DNA of 64,000 nucleotides, from NCBI GenBank assembly GCA_003116975.1, contig BGKB01000013.1, forward strand, positions 310,001 through 374,000, written 5' to 3'. A program made the position numbers and the translations under genes. This DNA is from Aurantiochytrium sp. KH105. Lineage: Eukaryota > Sar > Bigyra > Thraustochytrida > Thraustochytriidae. The notes beneath the pieces are model-generated. The model searched no databases, was not told where the DNA came from, and saw nothing but the letters and a program-made list of their open reading frames with translations. Of the stretch, positions 10,402 through 19,956 are shown piece after piece; within the stretch, counting starts at the first letter, position 1, and each line of letters opens with the position of its first letter.

Positions 10402-12410
10402 ATGGCATCGCGAGGCGGCGGCTACGGCCGTGGAGGCCGCGGTGGCGGCGGTGGAGGACGCGGCGAGTACTATCGCAACAAATACGGCGGAGGCAGAGGC
10501 GGCGGCGGCGGCGGCGGAGGTCGCGGTCGAGGACGTGGAGGCTACGGCGGCGGCGGTGGCGGAGGCTATGGCGGTGGCGGCGGCGGTGAGGGCGGCGGTC
10601 CCTCCGAACAGGAACGTTCACGCGTGCGCTCGAGCGACGAGCTGTACAATCAGCTCGTACGCCTCGACAACAAGCCGTTCGGCGCATACAAGGATCTCTA
10701 CGGAACCTGGAGCTTTCAGAGCAAGAGTGGGCGGCTCTCCCTCGTTTTCGACCATATTCAAAGCGACCCCTTTGCCTCGCCCACACGAGCTCACATCTGC
10801 ATCTCGCCCAACGAGGCAGGCTTTGCGGCGTCCTCGTGGGCATCGCCTCTCCGCAAGCTAGCTTTTTGCGACTACTTGAGTCGCTCGTTCACAGCCGTTG
10901 CTCGGGCTATGGGCGCAGACCAAAAGCAGCAGAGCGCTCACTGGGGCGGCGCCAAGGGCGGAGACATTAGCATGGACACGCCGTCGCAACACATTTTGGA
11001 ACGCACTTCTGTGCTCGTGGCGAACGATGGGTCCATTGAAGCCCGTTTCACGATCGGCCTGCCGGCACGAGGTCGCAGTATTCTCGGCGAATGGGCCTTC
11101 AACATCCTCTCGGATCACTTGCCGACTATCGCCGAGCGCAGTCTCTTTGCCAAGGCCCACAGTGCGGAGGCTATCGAGCGCCACCTCCGCAGCGTCGAAG
11201 ATCAGTCGTCTCTGCGGACCCAGCTGCGCGACAGAGGCCTCGCCGCTTTCGTTGCCAATGGCTCGGTCCTCCCGCGCGCCAGCGGCGCGAGCGATGCGCC
11301 AATGGACGCAAGTCAGGCCATCCCGTTCGAGTCGCCTGAAAGTCTTGCCGAAACCTTTGAACTGCCCAATGCCGGCAAAATCACAGGCATGGCCATTCCG
11401 CGCGGCGTCACTCTAATTGTTGGAGGCGGTTTCCATGGCAAGAGTACAGTCCTTCAGGCTTTGAAAAGGCCGTGTACAATCAAATCCCAGGCGACGGTCG
11501 CGAGTTTGTGGCTTGCTCCGAAAAGACCGTCAAGGTGCGTGCAGAGGACGGTCGCAACGTGTCGTCGGTGAACATCTCCCCCTTTATCTCCAACTTGCCC
11601 TTTGGTCGCGACACGACCTGCTTTTCGACCTCGGATGCAAGTGGAAGTACTTCGCAGGCCACGAACATTCTCGAGGCTCTCGAGGCCGGCGCAGACACCC
11701 TTCTCATTGACGAGGACACGTGCGCGACAAACTTTATGATTCGCGATGAGCGCATGATGGAACTCGTCTCGAATGACAAGGAACCCATCAAGCCCTTCAT
11801 TTCCAAGGTCCGCGCTCTCTACGATACGCACGGCGTCAGCACGATCCTCGTCATCGGCGGCGCTGGCGACTACTTTGAGGTTGCCGATACCGTTGTCATG
11901 ATGGACTCGTACAAGCCTTTTGACGTGACAACCAAGGCCAAGGCTATTGCGCGTCGGCATGCAGAGGCGCGCGGGGACGCTTCTGGAGATTCGAGCCGCT
12001 ATTCGGCCAGCTTTGCAGGCTGGTCTGCTCGCGCGCCCCTGCCGGACGGTTTTGTCCCGCGCGGCGAAATGTCTAGCAAGGTCGTGGCGCGTCGTCTTGA
12101 CACCATTAGTTATGGTGATCTCAATCTGGACCTTGGCGGTCTCGAGCAGCTTGTCGAGGTCAGTCAGGTTCGTGCCATTGCTGACATCATGCAATGGCTT
12201 GTGCAGCACCGTGCTATTAACGGCAAACGCACGCTGCGCGAGATTCTGCAGCTTGTTGATGCCGAGCTCGAGGAAAAGGGCCTTGATGCCTTTGCACTTT
12301 TTTCAAAGACCGGCAACCTCGTGCGCCCGAGGCGCTTTGAGATCGCGGGTGCAATCAATCGCCTACGTACCGCTCGTTTTGCCATCGAACCCAGCTCTAG
12401 TTCAAAGTAG
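10402..12410 (+). CDS. ABC-class predicted ATPase with N-terminal RGG box (one frame break)
   Basis: Member of the family of predicted ATPases of the ABC class (Pfam DUF2791-type, PF09818), of unknown function. The start ATG at 10402 opens a Gly/Arg-rich RGG segment (about residues 1-70), which suggests RNA binding or arginine methylation. A globular domain follows with a P-loop (GGGFHGKST) near 11425-11451. After 11463 the family match continues in a different frame with VYNQIPGDGREF, then a Walker B-like LLIDED and the C-terminal lobe to the stop at 12410. At the junction one base seems to be missing from the expected ...CTTTG-GAAAAGGCC. There is no room for an intron. An assembly or sequencing error is the simplest cause; a real mutation or programmed shift is possible. 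Confidence 0.8.
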
Positions 12411-12550
12411 AAAGGAAAACAAACAACCAAACAAAATCAAACAAGGAGATTGATTGTACCTCTTGCTGCTCCGTTGGAATCGACACTCTTATTTTTTTAT
12501 TTTTTTTTAAGTTCTCCACCTGGAATGTCAGTAGCTCTTGCATCCAAGGC

Positions 12551-13354
12551 CTACTGTAAAGATTTGGACTTTTTACGCATCTCCGCCCATGCCTCTTGCT
12601 CGTCTTCTTCGTCGCTCGAGTCGTCATTCTCTTCATCGTTATTACTTCCGGCACTCCTAGCGCGTGAATTCATGGCAAAAACCTCGTCGCGAGTCCCGCG
12701 ACGGATCGTGTTGGAGAATCGAGGTTTCGACTTTGGCTTGACCGCATGCTCTGATTCTGTGCGCGCATCCTTCTCGATGCGCGTGACTTCATCGTCGTCA
12801 TTGACCTCATTGTCAAAGTCGCTGTCTAGAAGGGCATCATTGGACTCTGGAACGGGATTACTCCGCGCTGGGCTGGCCTCGAGAAATGCGATAACCTGGG
12901 CAAGCTCCGAGTTTGAAGGAGGAGTAGATGACGGCTGAATGTCCAAGGGAAGCTGGTCCGCTACAAGCTCAAAGTTCTCGAGGCTTGCAAGAAGAGCTTC
13001 TGCATGGGCATCGAGCGCGAGTCGCGGCGGCCTCATCATCGCACCAGGGCGGACATCAGGTGACTCTGGAGCCTCTTTGGGCGTTGGCGCTTCTTCAGCA
13101 ACATCATGTTCTGCTCCGTTGCCGGCGTCGAGATCGGCAAACTTGAGTCTGCACGCGGTGGCGGTGAAGAGGTCCACTTTCCTGCGCGTCGACGTCTTGA
13201 CGCGAACGTCTTCGATGCGGATAAGCCTTCGCAGCTTTTTCGCCGCCACATCAAAGTCATAATCACTGTCTTCGACAACTGCGCACAGGCTGTCTACCAA
13301 CGTCGCTTCCCACGGCACGACGGCCGCCTCGCCGCCCTCCATCGTCGCCATCAT
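12551..13354 (-). CDS. Hypothetical acidic protein, 267 aa
   Basis: Not recognised. The N-terminal part (about residues 15-80) looks folded and helical (SLCAVVEDSDYDFDVAAKKL). The middle is Pro/Ser-rich. The C-terminal third is acidic with a short charged end (DEEDEQEAWAEMRKKSKSLQ). No membrane segment or signal is visible. Codon use matches host neighbours and an uninterrupted frame supports a real gene. It converges with the ATPase gene (140 bases between stops) and is divergent from the LRR-like gene at 13638. Confidence 0.6.
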   Translation of the reverse strand: MMATMEGGEAAVVPWEATLVDSLCAVVEDSDYDFDVAAKKLRRLIRIEDVRVKTSTRRKVDLFTATACRLKFADLDAGNGAEHDVAEEAPTPKEAPESPDVRPGAMMRPPRLALDAHAEALLASLENFELVADQLPLDIQPSSTPPSNSELAQVIAFLEASPARSNPVPESNDALLDSDFDNEVNDDDEVTRIEKDARTESEHAVKPKSKPRFSNTIRRGTRDEVFAMNSRARSAGSNNDEENDDSSDEEDEQEAWAEMRKKSKSLQ

Positions 13355-13590
13355 CCCGGTTTCTCTCCCGGCACGAATCGGCCCGAGTTGGCGTTTGCGA
13401 CCGGGGTGCCGTTGAGTCAGACCCAGCCGAGGAGTGGCCCAGGACCGGGAAAAAAAAAGTCATCCGCGGATGCAAAGGAAAAAAACATTCGCGCGCGATG
13501 CGGGAATCGCACGCCGCGCCGTCCCAGATCCCGTGCACGCGCTGCGCGGCCACGGCGAATGAGCGGGGGCGAAGGGGCCCGGCCCCAGTC

Positions 13591-13610
13591 CGCGATCGCG
13601 ATCGATCGCC
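13591..13610. repeat. GATC-rich palindromic tract
   Basis: CGCGATCGCGATCGATCGCC in the short divergent promoter between 13354 (-) and 13638 (+). It is similar to GATC tracts found upstream of other genes in the window. Confidence 0.7.
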
Positions 13611-13637
13611 GCTCCCCGCGCGGCCGGCCGCGCGCAC

Positions 13638-16600
13638 ATGGAGCCTCGCGGCGAGAAGAGCCCCGCGCGCGGCGCGAGGCCCAGCCGCGGCGACCCCCGC
13701 GTCCGGAGCGCGCCCGGACGCAGCAAGGTGCGCAGGGTGCTTCGGAAATGGGTCGATGCCTGCGATGACGAGAACGAGCGCGCGCTCAGGGAGGGCATGC
13801 GCCACGTGCTCGAGCGCAGGTGCTCGAGACTGCCCGGGACGGCCGCAAGTAGCAAAGAGTACGACTGCATGAAAGACTATTCCTCTTTAGACGAAGACGA
13901 AAGCGATGACGAAAGAAACGGAGCCGACCAAGACGACGATGAAGAAGAAGATGATGATGATGAAGGAGGACTCGGGGGGGGCAACGTAAAACGCGATGGG
14001 CAAGACGGCAAGAAAAACAGAAGCGACAATGACGACCACGAACTCCCCGAGAACCATGATGACAACGAGAGGTCCCATCATAGTAGACGTGGTGACTCGG
14101 AGCTCAGAGAGAATAGTGAAGGAGGGACGGAACGTTCACCGCGGAATGGGCTTGGTTTCCAGGGTCCGAGACTTTCCGGGCACAAGATTGCGCAGCAAAT
14201 GGTGGGCATCATCAGATCGTCCCTGCATCGTTCCATGACGCGGAGTCGCTCGAGCTACCGCAGTGAGGCTTTGTCCGAGGAATATGAAAGTGGCAGCTTT
14301 CCCGTACCAGTTCCTGATCCCGAGCCGGAAGTACTTGCCTCTCCCGCACAACGTGAAATCGACGACGATCTCCGAAAAATTCTAAGCGACCTAGATGTAC
14401 ACATTGACGATGAGGTGCTGCGAGATATCGAGGTTACTTCGTGCGAAAGCCTTTCCGAAATGTGCTTTTCATGTCCACACTTGCTTGGGGACAAGCTCGG
14501 CGAAGAGGTGCTCTCCAAGATATGGTTCACGTTTCTGGACTTTAATGGACATGTCACAATCGACTTTCCTGAGGGTATTCGCTCCATCCCTCCGCTTCGA
14601 TACAAGGGTAACGTTCTTGCAAGGGGTGCATTGGATTCACTATGTAACGTTTCAGTGGACGGCTGGCTGCAGGCAGCGGATGTACACTTTGTGGAGAATG
14701 TGCGTGTTGAAGAAGACGCAAAACTCGCGAGGTCTCCCTCGCTCGAGTCTGTGAGCCGTCTCTTTTGCGGGGCAAGCCTCCTTGTATCGTTTTGCAGAAA
14801 CCTGCGCTACATTGACGACGACGTCATTGTGCGTGACGACGTTTCTGCCCGAGACTGCATCAAGTTGACAAAGATTCCAAAAGGTCTTCATCTTCGCGGC
14901 TCGCTGGATCTCAAAGGTTGCAAGTCGCTCGAGTCGCTGCCGCCCGGCCTATCGATTGGCAGCAAGCTCATTCTCAAAGAGAGCACCTCGCTTCGGTGTC
15001 TGCCCGCAGACCTCAAGGTCGAATCCTCCATCGGGCTTCGCCAGTGCGTGCAGCTGGCGAGTCTCCCTGACAAATTTAGCTGCAAGCTACACCTGGACCT
15101 TCACTACTGCGTGGCGCTCAAGTCGCTTCCAGACAATCTTCAAGTCGGGGGCTGGGCCAACTTTAGCTCTTCTGGCATCGAGGCATTGCCAGCTAATTTG
15201 CAGATCGGCTCGAATTTGCGCTGCGACGACACGGACATTGAGTTTATCCCGGCGGATCTGAGTCTTGGAGGTTATTTGCAAGCGCGCAACTGCCGTCGCC
15301 TTTGCGAGCTTCCCGATGGCATGCACGTCGAGGGAAACCTTGAATTGCAAAACTGCACATCTCTACGAAAGCTGCCCGCGCAGCTCACCGTCGACGACAC
15401 TCTGAATCTTCGTGGCTGCTCTGCGTTGTCGGAGCTGCCCGAGGATCTGATCGTCCGCCGCTCCATAAATCTCGAGCAGTGCGCTGCGATTCGAACCCTG
15501 CCCAGATCACTGCTCGAGTGGAGTGTAAGTCCGCAACAGGTATGCCTGCGGCCGTACGCCACGCTAGGCTCGCGATCACTCTCCTCGCTCGACGATCCCC
15601 CACATGTATTTTACTTGGGGGGTTCTGGCATCTCGCCCGACGAAGTGGCCCGCTTACGCGACTTTTGCACGGGAATCGTACGCTTCGAATTTAGTCGGAG
15701 ATCTTCGACTGATCTCGGCGAGTATTTTGACACGCTATCGCAGGCCCTCTCGTTTTGGTTTGAAGCGGCCAAAATACCACCGACCGTCCGTTTTGACCCC
15801 ATGAGACATTTGCCCGAGTCTTACGAACGGACGCTCCTCTCCTTTTTATCCAAGTTGCGGTGGAGTGCAGAGTTCAGGCGATCCGCCTTCCAAGAGGGTC
15901 TCGCGAAACGCGTCGTGAGTGCTTTGGGCCTTTTGCAAGAGGACGCATACTCGCGCGAGGAGGTCCTTACGCGCATTAGCGACAGCGTCGACGCGTGCGC
16001 GGACAAACCGATTTGGGCGTTGAATCAGATCACGCTAATCGCCAAGCTAGCGCACGCGCGAGGTGATCGAGAAGCGATTCGAGCGCTCGGACGCAGTGTC
16101 ATGCGTCTTGAAATCGTGCATGAACATGTTCAGCGCAAGATTGCAAGCATTGACATTGTTGATGACGTGTGCGTTTACCTTCGTTTTGAGGTGGATTTGC
16201 GCGAAGATCTTGACCTCCCCGTGGCGGCACTGGACATGCTCTTTCCCAAATTTATTGAGATTAGCAGCGAGGAAATTGACGCGGCCCGAACTGAGGCGCT
16301 TAGTATTGGTGAGGCGGAGTTCGAGATCTGGCTTGACGCCTGGCCTGAGTGGCAGCGCCAGCTTCGTCACGAGACCGCAGAAAAGCTCACTTATGTTGAT
16401 TTGCCACGGAATTCGCGTCGATTTTCCATGTCTTGGGCAGATGTCTTTGGCAACACAAACCTTGATGATCCGGTACGAGTGCAACGTGGTGGGCCCGTAT
16501 GGAGTCTCGCAGACTTGCTTCGTCACTGGGTTCCGACAGGACTCGACTTGTACAACTCGCCGCTCACGATTGCTCAGGTGAAGCATTTATCACGCTGCAA

Positions 16601-16658
16601 ATCCCTTCCTCGCGGCGTTGCTGTTCACGATCTCAGCTCTGTTCCGGAACAGAAGTGA
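13638..16658 (+). CDS. Large protein with bacterial-style leucine-rich repeats
   Basis: 1006 residues. A basic N-terminus is followed by an acidic low-complexity segment (about 80-150). In the middle (roughly 410-640) lie about ten repeats of about 20-21 residues of the form LPxxLxVxxxLxLxxCxxL, for example LESLPPGLSIGSKLILKES. This LP-containing pattern is typical of bacterial LRR proteins rather than the usual eukaryotic LRR classes. The C-terminal third is mostly helical and unrecognised. No signal peptide or TM is seen, so it is probably cytosolic. The start at 13638 gives the longest frame; an internal Met near 13870 is a possible alternative. Function unknown; a recognition or scaffold role is inference. 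Confidence 0.65.
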   Translation: MEPRGEKSPARGARPSRGDPRVRSAPGRSKVRRVLRKWVDACDDENERALREGMRHVLERRCSRLPGTAASSKEYDCMKDYSSLDEDESDDERNGADQDDDEEEDDDDEGGLGGGNVKRDGQDGKKNRSDNDDHELPENHDDNERSHHSRRGDSELRENSEGGTERSPRNGLGFQGPRLSGHKIAQQMVGIIRSSLHRSMTRSRSSYRSEALSEEYESGSFPVPVPDPEPEVLASPAQREIDDDLRKILSDLDVHIDDEVLRDIEVTSCESLSEMCFSCPHLLGDKLGEEVLSKIWFTFLDFNGHVTIDFPEGIRSIPPLRYKGNVLARGALDSLCNVSVDGWLQAADVHFVENVRVEEDAKLARSPSLESVSRLFCGASLLVSFCRNLRYIDDDVIVRDDVSARDCIKLTKIPKGLHLRGSLDLKGCKSLESLPPGLSIGSKLILKESTSLRCLPADLKVESSIGLRQCVQLASLPDKFSCKLHLDLHYCVALKSLPDNLQVGGWANFSSSGIEALPANLQIGSNLRCDDTDIEFIPADLSLGGYLQARNCRRLCELPDGMHVEGNLELQNCTSLRKLPAQLTVDDTLNLRGCSALSELPEDLIVRRSINLEQCAAIRTLPRSLLEWSVSPQQVCLRPYATLGSRSLSSLDDPPHVFYLGGSGISPDEVARLRDFCTGIVRFEFSRRSSTDLGEYFDTLSQALSFWFEAAKIPPTVRFDPMRHLPESYERTLLSFLSKLRWSAEFRRSAFQEGLAKRVVSALGLLQEDAYSREEVLTRISDSVDACADKPIWALNQITLIAKLAHARGDREAIRALGRSVMRLEIVHEHVQRKIASIDIVDDVCVYLRFEVDLREDLDLPVAALDMLFPKFIEISSEEIDAARTEALSIGEAEFEIWLDAWPEWQRQLRHETAEKLTYVDLPRNSRRFSMSWADVFGNTNLDDPVRVQRGGPVWSLADLLRHWVPTGLDLYNSPLTIAQVKHLSRCKSLPRGVAVHDLSSVPEQK

Positions 16659-16931
16659 GCAGATTGGCATGCTCGAGGTGGCCGCCTCCTAGTCACATTG
16701 TATATAACATCTTGTTCATCAGCCTTAGAGCGCAGAACTGAGATGATGGGGGGAAGCGGGGGAGAAAAGAGGAAGAGAGAGAGAGAGGGAAGGAGGTGCC
16801 AACAACCATTACCAAGGTTTGACGTAGGCTTCGTGATCTGTATTGAAAAGAAAAAATAATAGTGCAAGATTTTCGTTTCAGAAGATATGGTAAATGTCCC
16901 GGATGGCAGTACTGTACTATTTGCAAAATGA

Positions 16932-18758
16932 TCAGTGGGATTTCGAGCCCCCACTTTCGGACGCGCCAAGCAACTTGGCGATGGGCCCAGCCGCTTCTTG
17001 AGCAAGATTGCCCACAACAGCAATTGGCGAGGGTGATCGCGCCCTGCCGGACGGATCATTTGCCGCCGAGAAGACACTGCTCTCCTCGCTAGACATGCGC
17101 TGCGTGCGGCATTCCAAGCCGTCCTGGCGGCCGCGGAGATACTCCGCATGCGTCAATTCGCGAATAGCCTTTGTGCTCTGGGAGATTGCCAGGTCAAGCG
17201 CGGAGCGCGCCTCAGAGAGGACCTCCAGGACTCTTTTGTTATGTTCCCACGCAGTCGACCCCTCGTGCGAGGAAGACGAAGAGGTCGAGCTGGCAGCGCC
17301 GGCAGAGTTTGGCGATGGCGATCGGATCTGTGTTTTGAGGAGTGCGTCTAAGGTGCGTTCGCGAAAGAGCGCAATAGGATTGAGGCACTCTTCTGCGCGG
17401 TCCAGAGGATTCATGCGCATCCAGCGCACCGTTTGCCAGGTTGAGACCTCGATTTGTTCTGAAATTTCAGTCTTTAACACAAGAGCCGTCGCCAAGCCGC
17501 CGTCGTGCAGCTGCTGCGAAAGCTTGAACACATTGGTGGAGGACACGGTGATGAGGCCGTCGCGCACGTCGGATTGAACGCGAATCGGGCTGTTGTCCAT
17601 CATGGCAGGCGTCACCATGGCGTCTGTGTGGCCAAAAAGCGCCGACACAATCTCAAAGGCATCATAGCCAGAAACTGTACGACTGCAGCTGCGCAGCAGG
17701 CGCTGCACCTTGTGCTCAAGACCAATTCCGTGGAGCTCTGCGTCGTGCTCGATGAGGAGAAGTTCTAGCGCAGAATAGAGCGAGTCAAAGGCGGATGCGC
17801 CGACAAAGAGTTCCTCGTTGACGCTCACAGACTCGCGTTTGATGTCCTTGAGCAGCTGCATGAAGGCGACATCGGGATCGCTGCGGGCAGCCAGGGGCAT
17901 GCAGCCCGTCATGGCTGCCAACTCCGCAAAAAGCTCAATACTATCGGATTTGGCCGCAGCAAGGCACTTTTCGTAGCAAGACGAGGCGACCTCAACCATC
18001 TCGTCCCACATTGCTTTTGGGAGTTGCAAGACCTCTGGTTTGGGCGCTGAGAGCGCAAGGTCTACTTTGATGAACTGCCCGCTTGTGCTCTGGAGTACGA
18101 CGTCTTCGCTCGCCAGGCTGCCGGGGTCGCTGGGATGGCGAACCGGCATGACAGGCGCGCCTCCGGCGTCTGGCGTGGGGATCGCTGCCGACACATTGGC
18201 GGTGATGTCTGTCGCGGGCGCCGTCGCCTCGACAGGAGTTTCACTTTCCTTGCTATGTTCCTCGACATCTCGTGCGAGATTTCTCGCGCCAGGCGGGCTG
18301 TGTTTGCCGTCCTCAACGTGCGTCTCTGCCCTGTCATGGCGGAGCTGCTGGCTGCACGAGTCCTCGGGATCTTGCGCCTCGGCCGCCGAGGTGGTGGCCT
18401 TGGCGGCGGCGGGGTGGTGATATGCTGCTCGTTCGCGGTTGGGCTCCGCCTTTGTCTCCTCGAGCGCGGCGCTGCTGCGTTGGCGGTCGTCGACCTTGGC
18501 GAGGTGCCAGGCCAGGCCGGAGCCCATGCTGGAGTCCTTGCCGGCCAGCAGCGCGCGCCTCTTCTCGTGGTCCCCCGCGGCCGCGTCGAGGAGGCCCGCC
18601 TCGGCCTCGGTCACGGCGAGGCCGCGCCCATGGCCCTCCTCGTCCTCGTCCTCGTCCTCATCCTCGCCGCCGCTGCTCGGGGCCGGATCGCCGAGGCCCA
18701 CCGCGCTCAGCAGGCTGGACCGCCGCCGCCCGCGCCCCGGCAGCAGGTGCTTACGCAT
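16932..18758 (-). CDS. Hypothetical protein, 608 aa
   Basis: Not recognised. The N-terminal half (to about residue 240) is disordered, with an Asp/Glu repeat (about 32-45). From about 250 on it looks like a folded, mostly helical domain (LPKAMWDEMVEVASSCYEKC onward), then a Ser-rich linker and a helical tail. No catalytic motif, TM or signal is visible. It converges with the LRR-like gene (272 bases between stops). Frame length and the charged-to-globular organisation make a real gene likely. Confidence 0.6.
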   Translation of the reverse strand: MRKHLLPGRGRRRSSLLSAVGLGDPAPSSGGEDEDEDEDEEGHGRGLAVTEAEAGLLDAAAGDHEKRRALLAGKDSSMGSGLAWHLAKVDDRQRSSAALEETKAEPNRERAAYHHPAAAKATTSAAEAQDPEDSCSQQLRHDRAETHVEDGKHSPPGARNLARDVEEHSKESETPVEATAPATDITANVSAAIPTPDAGGAPVMPVRHPSDPGSLASEDVVLQSTSGQFIKVDLALSAPKPEVLQLPKAMWDEMVEVASSCYEKCLAAAKSDSIELFAELAAMTGCMPLAARSDPDVAFMQLLKDIKRESVSVNEELFVGASAFDSLYSALELLLIEHDAELHGIGLEHKVQRLLRSCSRTVSGYDAFEIVSALFGHTDAMVTPAMMDNSPIRVQSDVRDGLITVSSTNVFKLSQQLHDGGLATALVLKTEISEQIEVSTWQTVRWMRMNPLDRAEECLNPIALFRERTLDALLKTQIRSPSPNSAGAASSTSSSSSHEGSTAWEHNKRVLEVLSEARSALDLAISQSTKAIRELTHAEYLRGRQDGLECRTQRMSSEESSVFSAANDPSGRARSPSPIAVVGNLAQEAAGPIAKLLGASESGGSKSH

Positions 18759-19956
18759 CGCGAGCGCGCCCGAGCCTCGCGAGCTCCGCGCCGAACCGGC
18801 CGGGGTGGGCCTTGCGTCAGGCTGTTGCCTCTCTGCTGCTGCCTCTCTGCTGCTGCCTCTCTGCTGCTGCCTTTCTGAGATGCTGCGCCTGCTTGCTGTT
18901 AGACTCGCTCGCCCCGCTCGGAATTTGGGTTGCGCGGCGTTACTGACCTGCTGGTTTTTGTGTGAGCAGTCTAGCTAGCCTGCAGTCCCGTCCCACGGGA
19001 TGGGGGGGAGGTGCGTGCACGCGCGCGGGCGGGCGGGCGGGCGGGCGGGCGAAGGAGGGAACGTGCAGAAGAAGACGAAGAGCAGGTTAGCTTGTCTCGT
19101 GTTTGGATGACAGTGGCAGTGACGGACTGTGAGGCGTCGTCATTTGGCCAGCCCTGACGCGCTCGCAGGTCTGGCAGGAAGGAGAAGAATGGGGTGCAAT
19201 GCTTGGACGGCCTCGACCGTGGACGCGAGAAGATTTAATCATGAGGAGACGGTTGACACGTGGTTAGTCGCGAAAACGAAAAGGCATACAAGTTCGTGAA
19301 AGATATCGTAGGATTCGCAACATCCTCGTTCGTTTTTAGCTATGCCGCGCACGGTAAGATTGTCTCACAAATAAAATCAAGCGAGAAAAGTGTGATTGCA
19401 ATGCGTGGAAATTTCGAAGCAACGAAGCGAGCACTCTGCATCAATTTCAGAGGGCGTCTGCTCGCGACGATTGATCTCTCGGACACTGACTTCTTGAACT
19501 TTTATTCATGGACTTCTTGGAGATCTTCCGGCATCCGGAAGAATGACTTGGATTCGACCAAACTCTCAAAATTTTTGCCGCAATGGCGCGCTGCCAGGTT
19601 TCGGCCCGGGAGCTTGACCACTTGAGCTCCTATTTCGAACACGATGAAACAAATTAAGTTACGAAAACGTTTCATGTAACCAGCCGTTTCACTCATTCAT
19701 TCGCCGCTCGTGAGCCAGTCGTGCCGCAGAACTTTTTGAGACTGTGACTTTTAAGCAATCACCGTTGCGCGTGCGCGCGTGGTCGCGAATCGCAGGAGAA
19801 ACGACAATAGACGGCGCGAAAGCGCGCGCAGTGTCCATCTACACCAAATCTAGATAAAAAAGCAAGCGCCGAGCGAGCGAGAAAAGGGCATTCATCCATC
19901 CATCCACCACCACCACCACCAGCAACACCAGCAACAGGAAGAACAGCAACAACACC
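18759..19956. other. 1.2-kb divergent intergenic region
   Basis: Holds the promoters of the 608-aa gene (-) and the RlmN-like gene (+). It contains about three copies of a 15-base unit (GCCTCTCTGCTGCTG) at 18826-18872 and a GGGC tract at 19026-19051 that could form a G-quadruplex. CCA and CAG repeats lie just before the RlmN-like start. A more AT-rich patch at about 19250-19700 has an open frame without an ATG start or any domain, and I do not call it a gene. Confidence 0.5.
19026..19051 (+). repeat. (GGGC)n tract, possible G-quadruplex
   Basis: About six GGGC units. Four or more closely spaced GGG runs on the plus strand could fold as a G-quadruplex. Confidence 0.75.

Noticed and set aside
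19260-19625. 121-codon frame in an AT-richer patch
   Set aside because: Begins with GTG, has no recognisable domain and no promoter context.
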